Shown here in pieces: positions 60,199-64,000 of a DNA stretch of 64,000 bases (positions within the stretch are counted from its first letter, which is position 1; each line of letters begins with the position of its first letter). A program made the translations under genes and the position numbers. Source of the stretch: Sutcliffiella horikoshii (GTDB taxonomy: Bacteria; Bacillota; Bacilli; Bacillales; Bacillaceae_I); contig NZ_RXZI01000001.1 in NCBI RefSeq assembly GCF_021991925.1, forward strand, positions 868,001-932,000, given 5' to 3'. The notes under the pieces were generated by a model that worked only from the letters and a program-made list of their open reading frames with translations, had not been told where the DNA came from and did not search any database.

Positions 60199-61062
60199 CT
60201 ATTTTCTTAGTAAAGGTAATGTGCAGCATCTGAAAGAACCACCGGACTTGATGATTTCAGAGATATCCACTTCTAGGACTTCATATCCCCTTTTTCTAAG
60301 CTGTGCATTTACATTTGAGTTACAGGGAAGACTGAAAATCTTTTTGTTCCCAATGGAAAGGACATTGGTTCCCATCGTGAATTGTTCCTCCTTGGTTACT
60401 TCAATCAATTCATACCGTTTAGATAAATATCCGATTTCCTGCTCCCTAAGGGCAGGAGTGTAAATCAACGCTTCCGTTGGGGAGATCACATTGAATACAC
60501 AGTCAAGATGGAGGTAGGATTGTTCGATAGGAATTGGATACACCGTGTATTCAGGAAGGGCACCACGTATCTTATCCAAGCCTTCGGAACTTGTCCTTCC
60601 GCTAATTCCCACATAGACAATATCACGATCAATCATCACATCTCCGCCCTCCACACTATGTCCAGATAACGCGGTAAAAGAAGAATGGTTTTCCCTTAAC
60701 CATGATTTAAGGATTTCTTCCTCCCCAGTTCTGATGTCACTTCCCATATGAGAGATAAAAACAGTGTCTCCTAGCGTGAATCCGATATCTCTGGTAAATA
60801 CTTGTTCAGGCAATTTATCGGAAGGTGGCAGACTGTAAACATCAATTCCATTGGCAAGCATGGTTTGAACGAAAGTACGGTGTTGCTTGGATGCCAATGT
60901 CTCATCAATGTTGTCTTCGGCGTAATGTTTTTGGGTTTCGTTTATAATTTCGCTGATACTCATATGTGTCGGTGGGCAAACAACCACCTTCTTTAATTCA
61001 CCGAATTCACTTGTGCATGTATGTCTTATCGCACGATTTGTTTGTTCAAGGTTTATCGTCAA
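60199..61062 (-). CDS. Arginine deiminase/DDAH-related hydrolase, YkgA-like
   Basis: 287 aa guanidino-modifying superfamily protein. Catalytic Cys is in the final SGGSFRCCTLPL; the His lies in SYLHLDCVF; the Asp/Glu pair in FTRDIGFT and VEGGDVM. It should hydrolyse a guanidine group such as that of arginine, methylarginine or a related compound. Close to B. subtilis YkgA by order of motifs. Single start at 61062. Confidence 0.85.
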   Translation of the reverse strand: MTINLEQTNRAIRHTCTSEFGELKKVVVCPPTHMSISEIINETQKHYAEDNIDETLASKQHRTFVQTMLANGIDVYSLPPSDKLPEQVFTRDIGFTLGDTVFISHMGSDIRTGEEEILKSWLRENHSSFTALSGHSVEGGDVMIDRDIVYVGISGRTSSEGLDKIRGALPEYTVYPIPIEQSYLHLDCVFNVISPTEALIYTPALREQEIGYLSKRYELIEVTKEEQFTMGTNVLSIGNKKIFSLPCNSNVNAQLRKRGYEVLEVDISEIIKSGGSFRCCTLPLLRK

Positions 61063-61145
61063 TTTAAAATCCTCCGATCAACTTATATGTATTGTTCTAT
61101 GATGTGTATTCCCTAAACCGAGAATTGACTAAACCTTTTTGTAAA

Positions 61146-61184
61146 ATAAAAAGCAAATCTAATTATAGTAATTAAATTTGCTTT
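61146..61184 (-). terminator. Terminator of the CAP lipoprotein gene
   Basis: AAAAGCAAATCT... pairs with ...AATTTGCTTTT (61148-61184) on the minus strand; ends in a T run. Confidence 0.75.
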
Positions 61185-61198
61185 TCATTGTTATTTAT

Positions 61199-62080
61199 TT
61201 ATTTTCCGATAAACATTTGTGTCCAATAGTTGCCTTCTTCAACGTATCCAACACCGATATGTGTAAACTCACCGTTTAATATATTCTTACGATGACCTTC
61301 ACTATTCATCCAAGCCTGAACAACTTCTTCAGGTGAACGTTGGCCCATCGCAATATTCTCTCCAGCAGTATTGTAAGAGATCCCATAATCCCTCATCATA
61401 TCAAAAGGAGAGCCATGTGTTGGGCTTGTATGTGAGAAGTAGTTGTTTGTTTGCATATCCTTCGACTTGTCTCGTGCTACATTACTTAAAGAAGCGTCAG
61501 CTTTGAGGTCAGAAAGGCCATTCTTACGGCGTTCAGCATTAGTAAGCTCAATAACTTTCATTTCTGTTTCAGAAATACCTTCTGTGGATTCCTCAGCTTG
61601 TTGCTGATTATCTTCCGTCGGTTCTTCAGCTGGCTGGTTTTCTGGAGGTGCAGCCTGCTCATTTTGTGGTGCTTGCCTTTGTTCAGGCTGACCTTGAGGT
61701 GCTTGCCCTTGTTCAGGATGACCTTGAGGTGCCTGTCCTTGCTCAGGCTGACCTTGAGGTGCTTCTTGCTGGAATTTGTAGATGGCAAACGGTCCCTGCT
61801 GTTGGAACTTTTCAACATGCGGGAACTTTTCACTTGGAATAGAAGTGCTAAACGAGTTTTGATCAATCGTTAAGTATCCGTTGTTAATTTCTTGGACATC
61901 TGCGCTTTGACCCTTCCCTCTTGCATCATTTCTAACTTGAGTAATACCGTTTCCAAAGTCATTATCGTTAAAAGCCGTGTTGTTAGTATCCATATTATCG
62001 TTTGCTGTGTTGTTATTACAACCTACCATCATAGATAATGCAAAGGCAGTGATAGTGGTGATTTTAATAAGTTTTTTCAT
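61199..62080 (-). CDS. CAP-domain (SCP-like) lipoprotein with Gln/Pro-rich linker, YkwD-like
   Basis: 293 aa secreted. Lipobox VGC gives a lipid-anchored Cys near residue 21. A linker of tandem PEQGQAPQGQ-type 10-residue repeats (three copies) and an acidic segment lead to the CAP domain from about 175: LTNAERRKNGLSDLKAD, FSHTSPTHGSPFD, AGENIAMG, MNSEGHRKNILN. The wall-facing function of CAP proteins is unknown in Bacillus. ATG at 62080 has AGGAG seven bases upstream; the 299-aa version starting at 62098 is less likely. Confidence 0.88.
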   Translation of the reverse strand: MKKLIKITTITAFALSMMVGCNNNTANDNMDTNNTAFNDNDFGNGITQVRNDARGKGQSADVQEINNGYLTIDQNSFSTSIPSEKFPHVEKFQQQGPFAIYKFQQEAPQGQPEQGQAPQGHPEQGQAPQGQPEQRQAPQNEQAAPPENQPAEEPTEDNQQQAEESTEGISETEMKVIELTNAERRKNGLSDLKADASLSNVARDKSKDMQTNNYFSHTSPTHGSPFDMMRDYGISYNTAGENIAMGQRSPEEVVQAWMNSEGHRKNILNGEFTHIGVGYVEEGNYWTQMFIGK

Positions 62081-62181
62081 GGTACATCTCCTTTTCATCG
62101 TTAATACTTCCTTAGTTTTGCTTTTTTAGTGGAAAGTATTATTGGTAAAAATGATGAAAAAGAGATATTCTTTGGAAACGC

Positions 62182-63141
62182 TTATTGTTCGATTAGTTTC
62201 TCCAGTACTTCTTGAATACGTAACCCTTGATCAAATCCCACTACTTTTGCTTCCTGCTTGTTTAATTTTTTGACAAATTCTTCGACTAATGAACTATTTG
62301 AAGGTACCAATAAAGACGGATCTAGTGTGGTCCATCCTTCCCCTTTGGTAGCAATGTTCACTTGCCTCCAGTTTAATAATGATAAGCTTTGTTTCGAACC
62401 GTGAATCGTAAAGGCTATTTCTTCTTTTTCAGCCTGCCCTACAAGACCATCGATAAGTACTTTCACCCCGTTTTCAAGTTTCAACGTAGCGATGACTCCT
62501 TTCTCGCTAAGTTCAGGGTCTGCAGGAAAATCGATGGAGCTGGAAACTTCTTTTACTTCTCCAAAAAAATGTAAAATCATCTGAAGATAATGGGGAGATA
62601 TTTCCCTTGTAAAACCACCCTGGAGACGGCTATTTATCCAGTTTGTCTGTTGCCAAGGTCTTGGCCAGCGATCAAAATGCATTTTAAGAGTAATTCGCTT
62701 TATTTCTCCGAACGCATTTTCACTCATCATCTTTTCAATGGTGGCATATGCTTGTTCATAAACAAGCGGAAAGTGCATGGCATGTATTAACCCTGATTTC
62801 TCTGCAGTTGATAGCATCTCTAGTGCTTCTTGCTCGGAATTGGCAAGTGGCTTTTCACAAAGCACATGCTTATTATGCTGGAATGCCGCCATGACCACTT
62901 GATAATGAACAGCAGGTGGAACCGCTATATAGACAAAATCAATTTCTTCGAGTTGTAATAAGTCATGATAGTCTGAAAAACAATGGGCACCTTCACATTG
63001 CTGTACTGTTTCTTGTATAAGTTCTTGATTAAAATCACATAGTGCTACGATATGAATATCTGAGTGTTTTTTAAATTCTGAAATCAGTCTTTGGCCGACT
63101 ACTCCTAAACCGACAATACCTACATTATAAATATTTTTCAT
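62182..63141 (-). CDS. Gfo/Idh/MocA-family oxidoreductase
   Basis: 319 aa NAD(P)-binding protein. GLGVVGQRL (11-19) binds the cofactor; VLCEKPLANSEQEA carries the catalytic Lys of EKP; the C-terminal sheet GGFTREISPHYLQMI continues the family. Acts on a sugar, inositol or related alcohol. No sugar operon is next to it, so the substrate is open. AGGGGG precedes the ATG. Confidence 0.9.
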   Translation of the reverse strand: MKNIYNVGIVGLGVVGQRLISEFKKHSDIHIVALCDFNQELIQETVQQCEGAHCFSDYHDLLQLEEIDFVYIAVPPAVHYQVVMAAFQHNKHVLCEKPLANSEQEALEMLSTAEKSGLIHAMHFPLVYEQAYATIEKMMSENAFGEIKRITLKMHFDRWPRPWQQTNWINSRLQGGFTREISPHYLQMILHFFGEVKEVSSSIDFPADPELSEKGVIATLKLENGVKVLIDGLVGQAEKEEIAFTIHGSKQSLSLLNWRQVNIATKGEGWTTLDPSLLVPSNSSLVEEFVKKLNKQEAKVVGFDQGLRIQEVLEKLIEQ

Positions 63142-63153
63142 GTTTTCCCCCTA

Positions 63154-63183
63154 TAAAAAAACAGCTTTCTTGGTGAAAGCTGT
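63154..63183 (-). terminator. Terminator of the DJ-1/PfpI gene
   Basis: Perfect 9-bp stem ACAGCTTTC (63161-63169) with GAAAGCTGT (63175-63183), with A run 63154-63161. Confidence 0.88.
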
Positions 63184-63204
63184 CTGTTGAAAAAAGTTTT
63201 ACAT

Positions 63205-63726
63205 TTAGTCAGCCAATACGCGGATAAATTCTCTCATATAGTCGGGAAGGTCTGGTGGCCTGCGACTGGAGACAATGTTGCCATCCACGATTACCGCTTC
63301 ATCTACCCATTCTGCCCCTGCATTCATCATATCATCTTTGATGCCTGGAGTACTGGTAACTTTCTTTCCTTGGAGGATCTTAGCGGAAATGAGTACCCAA
63401 CCGGCATGGCAGATTTGGCCAATTGGTTTCTGTTGATCATTCATGGTGCGAACCATAGTTAATATATCATCAAATCGTCTGAGTTTATCAGGGGACCAGC
63501 CCCCGGGCACCAGAATGGCGTCAAAATCGTTAGGGTCGGCATCATGAAAAGAGATGTCTGATTTTATCGGTACACCATATTTTCCGACATAAGTAGTGTC
63601 CGCCTTTTCACCCGCAATAACGACCTGAACCCCTTCTTCGCGTAAGCGCAACACAGGATACCATAACTCTAAATCCTCAAATTCATCGCTCACTAATTGA
63701 ATGACTTTTTTGTTATGTAAAGTCAA
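63205..63726 (-). CDS. DJ-1/PfpI-family protein
   Basis: 173 aa. Nucleophile Cys106 in IGQICHAGW, Glu17 in SDEFEDLE, and the loop VPGGWSPDKLRR near 74-85 match the PfpI/YfkM group, linked to deglycase, chaperone or protease reports. TTG at 63726 has AAGGAGG eight bases upstream. That site lies in the right arm of the argH terminator, so translation may depend on the hairpin opening. A 198-aa frame from 63801 has no binding site. Confidence 0.85.
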   Translation of the reverse strand: MTLHNKKVIQLVSDEFEDLELWYPVLRLREEGVQVVIAGEKADTTYVGKYGVPIKSDISFHDADPNDFDAILVPGGWSPDKLRRFDDILTMVRTMNDQQKPIGQICHAGWVLISAKILQGKKVTSTPGIKDDMMNAGAEWVDEAVIVDGNIVSSRRPPDLPDYMREFIRVLAD

Positions 63727-63771
63727 AAGAAAAACCTCCTTCACAATATTATATTTCCATTGTGAAGGAGG
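63727..63771 (-). terminator. argH terminator overlapping the Shine-Dalgarno of the DJ-1 gene
   Basis: 13-bp perfect stem: CCTCCTTCACAAT (63735-63747) with ATTGTGAAGGAGG (63759-63771), loop 11. In the minus direction the stem is followed by TTTTTCTTTT and then the TTG start. The arm nearest the gene contains AAGGAGG. Confidence 0.8.
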
Positions 63772-63808
63772 GCTGGCGGTTTTGCAAATTCTAAAAAGCA
63801 TAACTACA

Positions 63809-64000
63809 TCATATATACTTTTCAGCTAAAGCAAGTTGATTTTTCACTTGTTCAAATGATGTACCGCCTTCGCTTTTACGAGCATCCACAACATGCTTCG
63901 GTTGAAGGATCTCAAAAATGTCTCCAGTAAATAAAGGCGAAAATTGTTGGTATTCTTCCAGGGAAAGTCCGAGGAGATATTTATCTTGGTTGATGGCGTA
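63809..64000 (-). CDS. argH: Argininosuccinate lyase, C-terminal 63 residues
   Basis: Partial; the 5' part is beyond the window. LSLEEYQQFSPLFTGDIFEI and VVDARKSEGGTSFEQVKNQL are the usual end of ArgH, which splits argininosuccinate to arginine and fumarate. The stop TGA is at 63809-63811. Its terminator lies 38 bases further. Confidence 0.93.
   Translation of the reverse strand, partial: YAINQDKYLLGLSLEEYQQFSPLFTGDIFEILQPKHVVDARKSEGGTSFEQVKNQLALAEKYI

Noticed and set aside
62165-62178. TGGAAACGCTTATT as a cre box
   Set aside because: Last positions fail the consensus and it is downstream of a gene stop.

Overview
The window is chromosomal DNA from a low-GC, endospore-forming Firmicute of the Bacillaceae. 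The evidence is strong AGGAGG-type ribosome binding sites, many TTG and GTG starts, hairpin-plus-T-run terminators after most genes, a YjcZ-type sporulation peptide, a SpoIIM-family protein, a citR/citA pair, CcpA (cre) boxes and B. subtilis-like genes (exoA, dat, ykgA, a PBP3-like protein). I see no rRNA, tRNA, phage or CRISPR. Both ends cut genes: tctC at the left and argH at the right.

Region by region: 0-4 kb holds a tricarboxylate-type binding protein with its own CitA/DcuS-like two-component system and a Nudix protein; a cre box and a direct repeat precede tctC. 4-7 kb holds a YeeE/YedE sulfur transporter and a SatD-like/DUF3307 pair behind a consensus promoter with a dyad operator. 7-11 kb holds a cupin, an MhqO-like dioxygenase with an MhqR-type operator, and a NERD protein followed by a 20-bp-phased CGGGCG array. 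11-20 kb is a membrane and stress cluster: RDD, SpoIIM-family, then a tight five-gene operon (membrane protein, DUF4129, DUF4350, MoxR ATPase, DUF58), then a large lipoprotein. 20-31 kb carries a GIY-YIG protein, an FAD amine oxidase, a YrvL-like protein, SpeD, a patatin, the CstA/CC-star/ArsA-like operon with a cre box, a SUV3-like helicase and a membrane-anchored serine protease. 31-45 kb carries YceI, DUF1871, a PBP3-like protein, a 52-bp hairpin array, LLM and M20 enzymes, an old yellow enzyme, YjcZ, AmpS, a glucanase-like protein with a divergent AraC regulator, Dat, ExoA and a DUF899-VOC fusion. 46-50 kb is a complete fixABCX operon. 50-64 kb has citR/citA, redox enzymes, an SF1 helicase, YihY, a YkgA-like protein, a CAP lipoprotein, a Gfo/Idh oxidoreductase, DJ-1/PfpI and the end of argH.

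The genes read as ordinary accessory metabolism under carbon control (cre at tctC and cstA; citR/citA), quinone or thiol stress control (the dioxygenase and YceI operators share a half-site) and envelope homeostasis (MoxR cluster, PBP3, protease). The least explained material lies between genes. There are tandem hairpin arrays with exactly 52-bp period at two loci with unrelated sequence, a seven-copy CGGGCG array, and a family of GC-rich elements of about 180-210 bp that sit beside transcription terminators. Two copies of that element are flanked by duplicated terminator hairpins. At the right end, the argH terminator stem also contains the Shine-Dalgarno sequence of the next gene.
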